Positions 1 to 9,423 of a DNA stretch of 64,000 nt are shown in pieces. A model generated the notes under the pieces. That model made no database searches and had not been told where the DNA came from. It worked only from the letters and a program-made list of their open reading frames with translations. Location: the NCBI RefSeq assembly GCF_023721755.1, contig NZ_JAMDLH010000002.1, positions 124,001-188,000 on the forward strand, in the 5' to 3' direction. Position 1 is the stretch's first letter. The number at the start of each line of letters is the position of its first letter. The DNA comes from Pleomorphomonas sp. NRK KF1. Its GTDB lineage: Bacteria > Pseudomonadota > Alphaproteobacteria > Rhizobiales > Pleomorphomonadaceae. The position numbers were made by a program, and so were the translations under genes.

Positions 1-213
1 GGCGTCGATGCGGCGGATCAGCTCACGGCTCAACGTCGAGCCATCCTGATCGATGACCGCGACCGGCATGTCCCGTACCACTTCGGAGAGGTAGGGCTGA
101 GGAAAGAACACCGAAAAGAACAGCGTGGCGCCCAACATGGTCGAGCGGGCGCCCTTGTCGTTCCAGATGGCCAGGATCGCAGCGGCGATCTCGCGGAAGA
201 AGGCGCCGATCAT
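1..213 (-). CDS. ABC-2 type permease, N-terminal part (cut by window edge)
   Basis: The first 71 codons of a membrane permease run off the left end of the window. The ATG at 211-213 overlaps the stop of the upstream permease by 4 bp (ATGA), so the two are translationally coupled. A hydrophobic segment near residues 24-36 is followed by a periplasmic stretch containing VAVIDQDGSTLSRELIRRID. That stretch closely parallels ITVVDQDRSTLSRQMVRIVD in the neighbouring permease, so the two are paralogues of the YhhJ/YbhR-like ABC-2 family. They probably form a heterodimeric channel for an efflux complex with the HlyD protein encoded before them. The C-terminal membrane domain lies outside the window. 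Confidence 0.8.
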   Translation of the reverse strand, partial: MIGAFFREIAAAILAIWNDKGARSTMLGATLFFSVFFPQPYLSEVVRDMPVAVIDQDGSTLSRELIRRIDA

Positions 214-1409
214 CGGGCAACCTCCTTGCTTGCCGCAAGCCTGGGACGACCATGGCGCCACAGGAGAAGCAGAGTGACACCGCCATAAACCAGTGCCAGC
301 GAACACAGCCAGGCGAAGGCCGGCATGGAAATGTCGAGCGGCGCGCCACGCAGGATGTTGTCGGTCCGAAGCTCCAGGTAGTGCGTCACCGGCAACAGGT
401 CCGCCCAGACGTCAGAGAAGCCGTTCATGGACAGGCGTGGGAAGGTTATGCCAGTGAAGCCGAAGGCCGGCCCGGTGATGACGCCGACGGCGGCGAGCGC
501 CGATACCGTGTCGCGGGCGACAAGCGCCGCCGCCGCGCCGAGCATCTGGGAGGCAAGTACGAAGACGACGCCATAGGCGACGTGAAACGTGAGGCTGCCA
601 CCAAAGCGCGCGCCCATCGGTCCGAACAGCAGCGCATCGGCGCCCCAGAGCACCAGGAGATAGGCGAGCGTGTAGGGAGCCAGCTTGCCGGCCGCCGTTC
701 TCGTGAGAGTACCGCCGAGCCGGAGCGACTTGCCGAGGCCGGCGACTCCCTGACGATCCCGAGAGAAGGACAACGCCGCGCTGGCGCCGATGAAGATCTG
801 CAACACGGTCGGCATCACCGCCGCCAGCAGGAACTGGACATATTCGAGGCTGGGGTTGAACAGCGCGCTCTGGCGGATCGGCACGGGAACCACCGCCTGC
901 GTTGCGCTCTCCACGTCGGAGCCACGAGCGACACGCGCCTCGACCGAGATGCCGGCTGCCACCGTGCCGAGCGCGCCGCCAACCGAGCGGGCAACCAAGC
1001 TACCCGGCGTCATGTACTGGTTGTTGTAGAACAGCACCACTTCCGGTCTGCGTCCCGCCAGCACGTCGCGCTCGGTGCGGGGCGGGATCAGCACCACGCC
1101 GTAGGCTTGCCCCATGAGGAGCCGTTGCCGTCCCTCGCCGAGCGTGCCCTCCTCGTGAGTGACGGCTACCTCGGGTGTCGCATCGACGATGCGCACCATC
1201 TGTCGCGACAGCGTCGAGCGATCCTGATCGACGACCGTGATCGGAAGATCACGCGGCAACCCAAGCTGAAATACCGCCGCAAGCAGGACGAACAACAGTA
1301 ACGGGAAAGGCGCGAGCATGAACATCAGCCCGGGGCGGGCGCCGATCTGTCGCAGTTCGGCGAGAAGAACCCGCCGGAAGCCGGCCGCGAGGTGGGCCTT
1401 CCGCGCCAT
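210..1409 (-). CDS. ABC-2 family efflux permease (YhhJ/YbhR-like)
   Basis: This 399-residue protein fits the usual ABC-2 (ABC2_membrane_3) layout: one N-terminal membrane segment (about residues 27-50), a large periplasmic domain (about 50-180), and five hydrophobic segments in the C-terminal half, beginning near YVQFLLAAVMPTVLQIFIG. It is second in a minus-strand operon, 3 bp after the HlyD-like gene and overlapping the next permease by 4 bp. The family exports drugs, toxic compounds or lipids across the inner membrane. No ATP-binding subunit is visible here; it may lie beyond the left edge or the permeases may use one encoded elsewhere. Substrate is unknown. Confidence 0.85.
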   Translation of the reverse strand: MARKAHLAAGFRRVLLAELRQIGARPGLMFMLAPFPLLLFVLLAAVFQLGLPRDLPITVVDQDRSTLSRQMVRIVDATPEVAVTHEEGTLGEGRQRLLMGQAYGVVLIPPRTERDVLAGRRPEVVLFYNNQYMTPGSLVARSVGGALGTVAAGISVEARVARGSDVESATQAVVPVPIRQSALFNPSLEYVQFLLAAVMPTVLQIFIGASAALSFSRDRQGVAGLGKSLRLGGTLTRTAAGKLAPYTLAYLLVLWGADALLFGPMGARFGGSLTFHVAYGVVFVLASQMLGAAAALVARDTVSALAAVGVITGPAFGFTGITFPRLSMNGFSDVWADLLPVTHYLELRTDNILRGAPLDISMPAFAWLCSLALVYGGVTLLLLWRHGRPRLAASKEVAR

Positions 1410-1412
1410 GGT

Positions 1413-2405
1413 TCAGCGGTCCATGAGCCGGGGACCGGACCAGTCGATCAACCCGCTCATGCCGGGGCGTAGGCCTTCGACGGTTCCCTCCGGCCTTGCT
1501 CGCACTTCGAAGGTGCGCAGGTCGAAGTCGCCGGTTGCCTTGGTGGCGCGCCAGTTGGCGTAGGATCCTTGGGCGTTGATGACGGTGACGTGGGTTTCGA
1601 TCTCGCGACCGCCCAATGCCGGCACGCGCACCTTCAGCGTATCGCCGACGGCAAGGCCGTTCAGCAGGTCTTCCCGAACGTTGAAGGTGAACCAGGCGTT
1701 GTCGATATCGACGATGGAAAGAAGCGGCGTGCCCGCGCCGAAAAGCTCGCCGATCTCGGCGGTACGCGCCGTCACTTCGCCGGCGATCGGCGCCGTCACC
1801 GTGAGTTCGGCAAGGTCGGTCTCGATCTGGGCGACGGCCGCCGCGGCCTGCTCGACCTGCGCTACCGCCACGGCCTTCTGCTCGGGGCTGTTGCCCTTGA
1901 TCGCGAGCTGGAGGTTGGCCTCTGTGGCGGCGCGAGCCTTGATCGCGGCGTTGAGCTTGTTGGAGGCTTCGTCGAGCACCTGCTCGGAGGCAAACGACCG
2001 CTCCTGCAACTGACTGACGCGGTCGTAGGTCTTCTCAGCGAGGAGAACGTCGGCTTCTGCCTTTTCCCGTTCGGCACGGCGGGCGTCGATCATCTCCTGC
2101 CGCGTCGAGAAGGCAAGCTCGCGGTTGGAGTTGGCAACCGCCAGCGCCGCCTTCGAGGTATCGAGCCCGGCCCGAAGTGCCGGGCTATCCAGCTCGATGA
2201 CCAGATCGCCGGCAGACACCCGATCGCCAATATCGACCGGCGTCCTGACGACGCGACCGGCGACGCGCGCGGCGAGGTCGACGCGGGTCGCTTCCACTTC
2301 ACCCTGAAGCATCAGCGGTTCGGGGTGTTCGACCGCCCAGAGAACGGAAAGACCGAGGCCGGCGGAGGCCAGCAGAGCGATAACAAGGGGGCGCCAAGCG
2401 GACAA
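1413..2405 (-). CDS. HlyD/EmrA-type membrane fusion protein
   Basis: This 330-residue periplasmic adaptor has an N-terminal membrane anchor (about residues 7-25), a biotinyl-lipoyl-like half motif (AARVAGRVVRTPVDIGDRVSAG), a long Ala/Glu-rich coiled-coil hairpin (about 80-190) and a second lipoyl half (VTAPIAGEVTARTAEIGE). It should link the two ABC-2 permeases to an outer-membrane channel such as TolC. The start chosen is a TTG at 2403-2405, because no in-frame ATG lies nearby and a GAGGA-like ribosome site sits about 9 bases upstream; this rare start may keep translation low. It is the first gene of the minus-strand efflux operon and is divergent from a TetR gene that probably represses it. 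Confidence 0.85.
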   Translation of the reverse strand: MSAWRPLVIALLASAGLGLSVLWAVEHPEPLMLQGEVEATRVDLAARVAGRVVRTPVDIGDRVSAGDLVIELDSPALRAGLDTSKAALAVANSNRELAFSTRQEMIDARRAEREKAEADVLLAEKTYDRVSQLQERSFASEQVLDEASNKLNAAIKARAATEANLQLAIKGNSPEQKAVAVAQVEQAAAAVAQIETDLAELTVTAPIAGEVTARTAEIGELFGAGTPLLSIVDIDNAWFTFNVREDLLNGLAVGDTLKVRVPALGGREIETHVTVINAQGSYANWRATKATGDFDLRTFEVRARPEGTVEGLRPGMSGLIDWSGPRLMDR

Positions 2406-2525
2406 CGGTTCTCATCCTCGCGATCCGCAGCCGCGATCCAGTCGGATTCGGCTTGCGAAAATATGGAAAATCATTGTTTTCTTTATTTCCCGACGCCACC
2501 CTATGTCAAGCAAGAGGGAACCATC
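2406..2525. promoter_or_regulatory. Divergent promoter region with candidate TetR operator
   Basis: This 120-bp gap separates the HlyD-like gene from the TetR gene. It contains the inverted repeat GAAAA (2466-2470), spacer TCATTG, TTTTC (2477-2481) in an AT-rich patch. Its placement between divergent efflux and TetR genes is what an autoregulatory TetR operator would show. The arms are short, so the call is tentative. Confidence 0.4.
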
Positions 2526-3167
2526 ATGGTCGACAGCACTCAGCCCCCAACGCGCGGTCCCGGACGGCCACCGGTCAGAAGCGAGGACGAAACGCGCGCC
2601 CTGATCATCGCGGCTGCGGCGAAGGCCTTTCTGGAAACGGGTTACGTTCGGACCGGCATCGATACCATCGCACGCGATGCAGGCGTATCGACGCGGACGC
2701 TCTATCGCCTTTTCTCCGCCAAGGAGGACTTGCTGAAGGAGGCGATGGAAGCCCGAATCGACGCCGCGATCGGCAGCCTCGACGCGGCGCGACTGGCGCG
2801 GGTCGATCCGCGCGCCAGCCTTGAAGCCTTGCTGTCCAGCTACGCCGACCTTGCGCTGTCGGATGAAGCCGTGCGCCTCACTCGCCTCATCGCCGGCGAG
2901 CGCCAGGAGGTGCCGGCGCTTGCCGACAGCTACCGGCAGGCCACGGCCCGCATCACCCAGGCATTCGAGACATGGGTTAGCGACCACCAGGAAAGTGGTT
3001 TTCTGCGCGCCGGTGACGTCGAGACGGTGGCGCATCTTCTTCGCGGCACGATCAACGAGGCGCAGCGACAGATCCTTCTCGGCCTCCGGGGACCATTCAC
3101 CCCAGACGAGCGGAGGAACTGGGTGAAGGCGTCGATCGCCCTGTTCCTGGATGGATTTGCCGTGTGA
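2526..3167 (+). CDS. TetR/AcrR family transcriptional regulator
   Basis: This 213-residue protein has a TetR helix-turn-helix at about residues 25-70 (TGIDTIARDAGVSTRTLYRLF) and a C-terminal domain resembling TetR_C of AefR-like regulators. ATG 2526 was chosen over longer in-frame options because AGAGGGA lies 6 bases upstream and the HTH then has the usual N-terminal spacing. A basic Pro/Gly arm (GPGRPP) precedes the HTH, common in this subfamily. It is divergent from the HlyD/ABC-2 operon, so it probably represses those genes and itself, released by the exported compound. Its stop is 4 bp from the end of the convergent transporter ATPase gene. Confidence 0.88.
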   Translation: MVDSTQPPTRGPGRPPVRSEDETRALIIAAAAKAFLETGYVRTGIDTIARDAGVSTRTLYRLFSAKEDLLKEAMEARIDAAIGSLDAARLARVDPRASLEALLSSYADLALSDEAVRLTRLIAGERQEVPALADSYRQATARITQAFETWVSDHQESGFLRAGDVETVAHLLRGTINEAQRQILLGLRGPFTPDERRNWVKASIALFLDGFAV

Positions 3168-3171
3168 TCCC

Positions 3172-4251
3172 TTAGCGAATGCGCAGGCCAGTGTCCGAAT
3201 CGAACAACAGAACGCTTGCGGAATCGAACCCGATGTCGAGCGTCGCGCCCCGCCAGCCCGGCGGCAGGAAGCGCGCCTCGGCGATCACCTGTTCTCCGTC
3301 CGGCGATCGGCCGTAGGCGTAGGTTTGCCCGCCGAGATTTTCCAGAACCTCGATAGGCAGAACCATCATGTGTGTGCCCGTCTGGTGGAAATGCTCCGGC
3401 CGGACGCCGGCCAGCACCGCCGCGCCGGCTGCGAGGTCCGCTTCGATGGGGAGCCTCAGCACCAGATCGAACGCGGGAATGCGGACTTCGGTGCCGGCTT
3501 CCGTCCGACCACCGACGATACCCTTCAGGAAATTCATCTTGGGCGAGCCGATGAAGCCGGCGACGAACAGGTTGTCAGGATCGGCATAGAGATCGATGGG
3601 GCGTCCGATCTGCTCGACCCGACCCGACCTCAGCACGACGATCTTGTCGGCCAGCGTCATCGCTTCCACCTGATCGTGTGTCACGTAGATCATCGTCGTC
3701 TTCAGTTCGCGATGCAGGCGGGCGATCTCGAGGCGCATCTGTACGCGCAGCTCGGCGTCAAGGTTGGACAGCGGCTCGTCGAACAGGAAGACCTTGGGAT
3801 TGCGGACGATCGCCCGACCTATGGCGACGCGCTGGCGCTGGCCACCCGACAACTGCTTGGGCTTGCGATCGAGCAATTCCTCGAGATGAAGCACGCGGGC
3901 CGCCTCCCCGACCTTGCGGGCGATCTCGGCCTTGGACGCACGATTGATCTTCAGGCCGAAGCCCATGTTTTCCGCCACCGTCATGTGCGGATAGAGCGCA
4001 TAGGACTGGAACACCATGGCGACTCCGCGCTGCGAAGGCGGCGTCTCCGTGACGTCCGCACCATCGATCTCGATGTTCCCAGACGTGGTGTCCTCCAAGC
4101 CGGCGATAAGGCGCAATAGCGTCGACTTGCCGCAACCCGACGGACCAACGAAGACGACGAACTCGCCGCTGTCGATGTCGAGATCGACCGAGTGAATGAC
4201 TGCGAGCTCGCCAAAGCTCTTGCGCACGCTTTCGAGTTTCAGTCCCGCCAC
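3172..4251 (-). CDS. CUT1 sugar ABC transporter ATPase (UgpC/MsmK-like)
   Basis: This 359-residue nucleotide-binding subunit has Walker [10 protein letters not shown] (about residues 37-45), signature [14 protein letters not shown], Walker [13 protein letters not shown], the switch His in [10 protein letters not shown] and a C-terminal TOBE/OB region (about 240-355). Sequence and length match MalK/UgpC/MsmK proteins that energise CUT1 importers. A GTG start at 4249-4251 is used, with GGGAGGA about 6 bases upstream. It is divergent from the rhamnosidase and binding protein/permease operon, which has no ATPase of its own, so it most likely serves that importer. MsmK-type subunits are often shared between importers. 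Confidence 0.9.
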   Translation of the reverse strand: MAGLKLESVRKSFGELAVIHSVDLDIDSGEFVVFVGPSGCGKSTLLRLIAGLEDTTSGNIEIDGADVTETPPSQRGVAMVFQSYALYPHMTVAENMGFGLKINRASKAEIARKVGEAARVLHLEELLDRKPKQLSGGQRQRVAIGRAIVRNPKVFLFDEPLSNLDAELRVQMRLEIARLHRELKTTMIYVTHDQVEAMTLADKIVVLRSGRVEQIGRPIDLYADPDNLFVAGFIGSPKMNFLKGIVGGRTEAGTEVRIPAFDLVLRLPIEADLAAGAAVLAGVRPEHFHQTGTHMMVLPIEVLENLGGQTYAYGRSPDGEQVIAEARFLPPGWRGATLDIGFDSASVLLFDSDTGLRIR

Positions 4252-4569
4252 GTTGTCCTCCCGTCGGCGCTTGCTGCCCGGACGCGAAGCGGCCGGAATC
4301 CCTGTTTTTCAGAGTTTTTGAGAGACGGCTCCCATTCCGTCGTCCTCGACTTTGGTGCCGATACTTTTCGCCATCAGCCCTCTTTACAATTTTGTAAACT
4401 GGTCTACACTTTTTTGCAAGTGAGGTCGGTATGGGTGAACGCAGTCGTTTCTCTTCTATGTAAACCGGTCTCCAAACGAGTCGAGCCGCAAGCTGAGCCG
4501 GCGACAGGAACAAGAAAAACAAGAACGGCCCGCCGACGGTTGGCGGTCGGTTCCGGGAGGACAGGACAG
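4252..4569. promoter_or_regulatory. Divergent rhamnoside promoter region with repeated operator-like motif
   Basis: This 318-bp region lies between the ATPase and the rhamnosidase gene. It has TGTAAACTGGTCTACA at 4393-4408 and TGTAAACCGGTCTCCA at 4459-4474, a direct repeat differing at two positions and 66 bp apart. The first copy overlaps a palindrome TTTAC (4383-4387), AATTTT, GTAAA (4394-4398). The pair lies in the AT-rich patch expected to hold the promoters. The LacI regulator at 10327-11349 is the obvious candidate to bind here, but the link is inferred from position only. Confidence 0.55.
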
Positions 4570-6927
4570 ATGAACGTGATGGGATCGGGCGCCCGCGCCA
4601 CTGCCGGCGCATCGCGTGCCGCTGACAGGCACGCATGGACGGCCCGAATGATCCGCCCGCTCTCCGATGCCGGCGTTGGCACACGGCAGCCATTCCTGCG
4701 CAAGACTTTCGAGGCCAAAGGGGGCGGCCAGGCGATCCTGAGGATCAGTGCGCTCGGGCTCTATCGCGCCTTCATCAATGGCAAGCGGGTCGGTGACGAT
4801 CAGCTCACCCCTGGCTGGACCGCCTATTACGACCGCCTGAGCTATCAGACCTATGATGTCGGCTCGCTCCTCGTCGACGGCGAGAACGTCATCGATATCT
4901 GGCTGGGCGATGGCTGGTACCGTTCGCAAATGATGTGGGCGCACGAACACGCTCTGCTCAACACCTGGGGCGACCGTATCGCCGCCATTGCCGAAATCGA
5001 GTTAGGCGGGCGAGCGATCCTGGCGTCCGACACGACGTGGTCAAGTGGCCTCAGCCCGGTCGTGAAGTCCGGCATCTACTTCGGGGAGACTTACGACGCC
5101 CGCCTTGAAGGTGCCCCCGCCGATCAGGGGGCGGTACTTCATGAGGATTTCGACCCTCGGGTGTTGGTCGCCCATGAGGTCAACGGGGTGAAGGAACTCG
5201 ACACGCTGAAGCCGGTCTCGTCCTTTCAGGATACCGAGGGACGCACGATCTACGACTTCGGACAGAATGCCGCCGCCTACGTTTCCCTCAAGGTGAAGGG
5301 CGAGGCTGGGGCAACCATCCTCGTCGAGCACTCGGAAATCCTCGACAAGGGCGAGTTCTGCAACACCAATCTCCGCTCGGCTCCCTGCCTCGTCACCTAC
5401 ATCCTGAAAGGTGCGGGCGAGGAAGGCTATCGACCGATCTTCACCTTCCAGGGGTTTCGCTTCGCCCGCGTCACAGTGACGGGCAAGGCCGAGATCGTCG
5501 ACATCGCCTCCGTGCCGATTTCTTCGGCCGTGACTCGCACCGGCTGGCTGACCACCGGGCATCCGCTGGTCAACCGTCTCGTCGAGAACTCCGTCTGGTC
5601 GCAGCGCTCCAACTTCGTTGACGTGCCGACCGATTGCCCGCAGCGCGACGAGCGCCTTGGGTGGACCGGCGATGCGCAGGTTTTCGCGGCAACGGCCTGC
5701 TACCTCCATGACAGCCACGACTTCTTCATCAAGTGGCTGCGCGACGTGATGGCCGACCAGAGGGCGGACGGCGAGATCGCCCACGTCGTTCCCGACCCGA
5801 CACGCGGACATGAGGATCTCTACGCCGGCTTCTACGGGTCGACCGGCTGGGGAGACGCCATCTCGATCGTGCCGCACGCGCTCTACCGTCATTACGGCAA
5901 CCTCGACATTCTTCGCGAGACGTTGCCGGCCATGATCCGCTGGAACGATTTCGTCTGGTCGATCAGCAACGGACCGATCGTCCGGCCACCACGCCCCTGG
6001 GCGGGACGCGGGTTCACCTTCGGCGACTGGCTACAGCCGAAAGGTCCGAGCGAGAAGCCACTGCCGACCATCGGCGACGACGCGGCTGCGACCATCTATC
6101 TCCACATCGCCGCGAAGCTGACTGCCAAGATTGCCGGCCTCGTCGGCGACGAGATCACCGAAAAGCGTCTGTCCGAGAGGGCAGAGACGGTGAAGGCCGC
6201 CTTCGCGCACGAGTTCATCACGCCATCGGGCCGCCTTGCCTATGACGACCAGACCTCCTACGCCCTCGCCTTCCTGCACGACCTCATCCCCGAGGACAAA
6301 CGAGCGGCCGCGAAGGAGTATTTCAAGGCGACCATCGCCCGCGCGGATGGCCGCATCGGCACCGGCTTCATCGGCACCCCGGCGCTTCTGCCCGCTCTCA
6401 TCAAGATTGGCGAGCCGGAACTCGCTGAAGCGGTATTTCTCCAGGAGGAGGTGCCGGGCTGGCTCTATCAGGTGAAGAACGGCGCGACGACCATCTGGGA
6501 GCGCTGGGACGCCATCCAAGCGGACGGCTCGGTGTTCGATCCGTCGATGAACTCCTACAACCACTACGCATACGGCGCGGTCTGCCAGTGGCTGTTCGAG
6601 GAGGTGGTCGGCCTCAGGCCCGACGAGGACGAGCCGGGCTTCCGGCATATCGTGTTCGAGCCGGCGATCATCGCGGCACTATCGCCGGTTGAAGCCGCTC
6701 ATGACTCGATTGCCGGCCGCGTCGAAGCCGGCTGGCGCATCGAAGGCGACACCGTCACCTGGGAGGTCACCGTCCCCGAGGGAGCGCGCGGCACACTGGT
6801 CGTGCCCGTGGGTGCCAGGAACGTCATTCTCGACGGGAAACCGGTCAGTCGGGGCACCGAAGAGGGCAAGCAGCGCCTCGCCGTGGGAAGCGGGCGCCAC
6901 ATCGTCATATTCGCCGTCGCCCGCTAA
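4570..6927 (+). CDS. GH78 alpha-L-rhamnosidase, cytoplasmic
   Basis: This 785-residue glycoside hydrolase should release terminal L-rhamnose from rhamnosides. An N-terminal beta-rich region (residues about 25-130, FINGKRVGDDQLTPGWTAYY) is followed by the (alpha/alpha)6 barrel. The GH78 signature DCPQRDERLGWTGD (about 353-366) carries the presumed catalytic acid, and TTIWERWD (about 640) carries the presumed catalytic base Glu. ATG 4570 is used because GGGAGG lies about 9 bases upstream and homology begins soon after; the open frame extends further upstream without a ribosome site. No signal peptide is visible, so hydrolysis is probably intracellular after uptake. It heads the operon with the CUT1 binding protein and permeases. 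Confidence 0.9.
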   Translation: MNVMGSGARATAGASRAADRHAWTARMIRPLSDAGVGTRQPFLRKTFEAKGGGQAILRISALGLYRAFINGKRVGDDQLTPGWTAYYDRLSYQTYDVGSLLVDGENVIDIWLGDGWYRSQMMWAHEHALLNTWGDRIAAIAEIELGGRAILASDTTWSSGLSPVVKSGIYFGETYDARLEGAPADQGAVLHEDFDPRVLVAHEVNGVKELDTLKPVSSFQDTEGRTIYDFGQNAAAYVSLKVKGEAGATILVEHSEILDKGEFCNTNLRSAPCLVTYILKGAGEEGYRPIFTFQGFRFARVTVTGKAEIVDIASVPISSAVTRTGWLTTGHPLVNRLVENSVWSQRSNFVDVPTDCPQRDERLGWTGDAQVFAATACYLHDSHDFFIKWLRDVMADQRADGEIAHVVPDPTRGHEDLYAGFYGSTGWGDAISIVPHALYRHYGNLDILRETLPAMIRWNDFVWSISNGPIVRPPRPWAGRGFTFGDWLQPKGPSEKPLPTIGDDAAATIYLHIAAKLTAKIAGLVGDEITEKRLSERAETVKAAFAHEFITPSGRLAYDDQTSYALAFLHDLIPEDKRAAAKEYFKATIARADGRIGTGFIGTPALLPALIKIGEPELAEAVFLQEEVPGWLYQVKNGATTIWERWDAIQADGSVFDPSMNSYNHYAYGAVCQWLFEEVVGLRPDEDEPGFRHIVFEPAIIAALSPVEAAHDSIAGRVEAGWRIEGDTVTWEVTVPEGARGTLVVPVGARNVILDGKPVSRGTEEGKQRLAVGSGRHIVIFAVAR

Positions 6928-6995
6928 AGGCGGGCGATTTATTCTCCGCCCCGACCGAGAGGACGGCCGGGCGGTTGACCAAGGGAGGAGAGACA

Positions 6996-8294
6996 ATGAC
7001 CTACGAGATTTCCCGCCGCCTTCTGGTGGCGGCCGCGGCCGGCAGCGCCCTTGCGCTGTCCTTCGCCACCCCGGCCTTCGCCGAGGTAAAACTGACATTC
7101 CTGGTCGATAACGCGGCGGCGACCGTGACCGCTTCCGAAGCGCTGGCGGCCGCCTTCCACGCCAAGAATCCCGACATCTCCGTCGAGGTCGAATCCCGAC
7201 CCGGCGGCGGCGAAGGCGACAACATCGTCAAGACGCGCCTTGCCACCGGCGAGATGACCGACGTCTTCATGTACAACACGGGATCGCTGTTCCACGCGCT
7301 CAACCCGCAGCAGAACATGCTCGACCTTACCGACGAGTCCTACCAGTCGGACATTATGGACACCTTCAAGTCGGTGGTCAGCGAAAACGGCAGGATTTAC
7401 GGGGCTCCCTTCCGCACCACCATGGGCGGTGGCGTGCTCTACAACAAGAAGATCTACGCCGAGCTCGGCCTCAAGGTACCCAAGACCTGGCCCGAGTTCA
7501 TGCAGAACAACGCCATCATCAAGGAAAAGACCAAGGCAGCCCCGGTCATCCAGACGTTCAAGGATACCTGGACCTCGCAGCTGTTCTTCCTGGGCGACTT
7601 CTACAACGTGCTGCGGGCAGTACCGACCTTCCCGGAGGACTTCACGGCCAACAAGGCGAAGTTCGCCACCACGCCGGCCGCCATCAAGGGCTTCGAGCAT
7701 CAGGAAGAGGTGTTCAAGGCCGGCTTCCTCAACGAGGACTTCGGGTCGGCGAGCTACGACGACGGCCTGCGCATGGTCTCGACCGGCGAAGGCGTCCATT
7801 ATCCGATGCTGACCTTTGCCATCGGCAACCTCTTCGAGACCTACAAGGACAATCTCGACGACGTCGGCTTCTTCGCCTTGCCCGGCGACGAGGCCGCCAA
7901 CAACGGACTGACCGTCTGGGTCGGCGAAGGCATCTACGGATACGCTCAAACCGAGCACCCTGACGAGGCCAAGAAGTTCATGGCCTTCGTCGCCAGCAAG
8001 GAAGGCTGCGACGTACAGACCGAGGCGATCGGCGCCCTGGGCCCCTACATGACCAAGTCTTGCACGCTGCCCGACGACGTGCCGTCGCCCACCAAAGACC
8101 TCGTCTCCTACTTTGCCGAGGGCGCCAAGAACGCGCCGGCGCTGGAGTTCCTGTCACCCGTCAAGGGACCGGCCCTCGAACAGATCACCGTTGAGATCGG
8201 CTCGGGCATTCGGTCTCCGATCGATGGCGCCAAGCTCTATGACGAGGACGTGCGCAAGCAGGCGCTTCAGCTCGACCTGCCCGGTTGGGAATGA
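6996..8294 (+). CDS. CUT1 extracellular sugar-binding protein
   Basis: This 432-residue SBP_bac_1 family protein has a signal peptide over residues 1-28 (RRLLVAAAAGSALALS, likely cleavage after AFA) and a typical two-lobe binding-protein sequence. ATG 6996 follows a strong AAGGGAGGAG; an in-frame TTG at 6975 is less likely. It should capture the substrate in the periplasm for the two permeases that follow. Given the rhamnosidase upstream and the rhamnose genes downstream, a rhamnose-containing oligosaccharide or glycoside is the likely ligand, but the sequence alone does not fix it. Confidence 0.88.
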   Translation: MTYEISRRLLVAAAAGSALALSFATPAFAEVKLTFLVDNAAATVTASEALAAAFHAKNPDISVEVESRPGGGEGDNIVKTRLATGEMTDVFMYNTGSLFHALNPQQNMLDLTDESYQSDIMDTFKSVVSENGRIYGAPFRTTMGGGVLYNKKIYAELGLKVPKTWPEFMQNNAIIKEKTKAAPVIQTFKDTWTSQLFFLGDFYNVLRAVPTFPEDFTANKAKFATTPAAIKGFEHQEEVFKAGFLNEDFGSASYDDGLRMVSTGEGVHYPMLTFAIGNLFETYKDNLDDVGFFALPGDEAANNGLTVWVGEGIYGYAQTEHPDEAKKFMAFVASKEGCDVQTEAIGALGPYMTKSCTLPDDVPSPTKDLVSYFAEGAKNAPALEFLSPVKGPALEQITVEIGSGIRSPIDGAKLYDEDVRKQALQLDLPGWE

Positions 8295-8311
8295 GGCCAG
8301 AAGCCAGGGAG

Positions 8312-8330
8312 CCGGCCGGCAATCGGCCGG
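8312..8330 (+). other. Intercistronic stem-loop after the binding-protein gene
   Basis: A perfect stem CCGGCCG (8312-8318), loop GCAAT, CGGCCGG (8324-8330) lies 17 bp after the binding-protein stop and is not followed by a T run. Such hairpins often protect the binding-protein mRNA and lower expression of the following permeases. The rest of the 238-bp gap up to the permease shows no clear gene. Confidence 0.5.
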
Positions 8331-8532
8331 TCGTCCTTCGGGCTGACCTCGCGAACGCCCCAAGAAGTCCTGCGACTTTTCGGATGGATGATCCAAGGCG
8401 GTTTCTGCAAAGCAAAACCATTCTTGTGCCGGAACTACGCTTGGCTTCGAGATAAAAGACTCTCCTCCCAAGAAGCGGTCTCGCGTTCGCGCGGGGTCGC
8501 ATCCGACCGGATGAACCCAGCTGGAGTGCCCC

Positions 8533-9423
8533 ATGACAACTCAGAACAAGAAAGGCACCCGCCGCGCGTTCGCGGCGGCTTACCCGAGCTGGTTCTACCT
8601 GCCGGCCGCCGTCATCTTCGGCATTCTCTTCCTGTTCCCGACCTTCGCCTCGCTGTTCTTCAGCCTGACCCGCTGGACGCTGTTCAAGTACTCCTTCATC
8701 GGCCTGGACAACTTCCGCCAGTTCTTCAGCGAGCCCTTTCTGGTCTGGGGCCTGATCAACACGCTGATCTATGCCGTCGTCACCTCAGGATCGAAGGTCG
8801 TGCTCGGCATGCTCCTCGGCATCCTGCTGACCTCAAACGTGATGATGCGAGGCCTGCTGCGCGCCATCGTATTCTTTCCGGTCCTGGTGTCGACCATCGG
8901 CGTCGGCATCACCTTCACCATGCTGATGCATCCGACCAACGGCCTCATCAACGACGTCATCGCCGTCTTCGGCGTCAAGGGACCGGCCTGGCTGACCGAC
9001 CCGCGCTTCGCGCTGCTCTCCGTCGCCTTCGTCGACGTCTGGAAAGGCGTCGGACTGGCGACGGTCATCTACATCGCCGGCATCGTGTCCATCCCGGCCG
9101 AGTATTACGAAGCCGCCAAGATGGATGGCGCCAATGCTCTACAACGCTTCTGGAACGTGACGTTGCCACTCGCCCGCCCGGCCACCGTGACCGTGATCAT
9201 CCTCAGCCTGATCGGAGGTCTCAGGTCGTTCGACCTGATCTGGGCGATGACCAAGGGCGGGCCGGGCTTCACGACCGACGTCGTGGCCTCGGTGATCTAC
9301 AAGCAGTATCAGGCTGGCTTCTACGGACTCTCCACCGCCGGCAACGTCGTGCTGTTCGTGCTGGTGGCCGCCATCGTGGTACCCCTGTCCTTCGTCCTCA
9401 ATCGCAGGGAGGTCGAGGCATGA
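8533..9423 (+). CDS. CUT1 ABC transporter permease (MalF/UgpA type)
   Basis: This 296-residue inner-membrane permease has six predicted membrane segments and the EAA loop EYYEAAKMDGANALQRFWNV (about residues 194-213), the contact site for the ATPase. It belongs to the BPD_transp_1 family that pairs with a MalG-like partner. The ribosome site GGAG lies 8 bases before ATG 8533. It overlaps the next permease by 4 bp. It forms half of the translocation pore of the putative rhamnoside importer. Confidence 0.92.
   Translation: MTTQNKKGTRRAFAAAYPSWFYLPAAVIFGILFLFPTFASLFFSLTRWTLFKYSFIGLDNFRQFFSEPFLVWGLINTLIYAVVTSGSKVVLGMLLGILLTSNVMMRGLLRAIVFFPVLVSTIGVGITFTMLMHPTNGLINDVIAVFGVKGPAWLTDPRFALLSVAFVDVWKGVGLATVIYIAGIVSIPAEYYEAAKMDGANALQRFWNVTLPLARPATVTVIILSLIGGLRSFDLIWAMTKGGPGFTTDVVASVIYKQYQAGFYGLSTAGNVVLFVLVAAIVVPLSFVLNRREVEA

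Noticed and set aside
252-1301. 349-codon open frame on the plus strand
   Set aside because: Antisense to the ABC-2 permease, with no ribosome site or domain; His/Gln/Arg-rich shadow.
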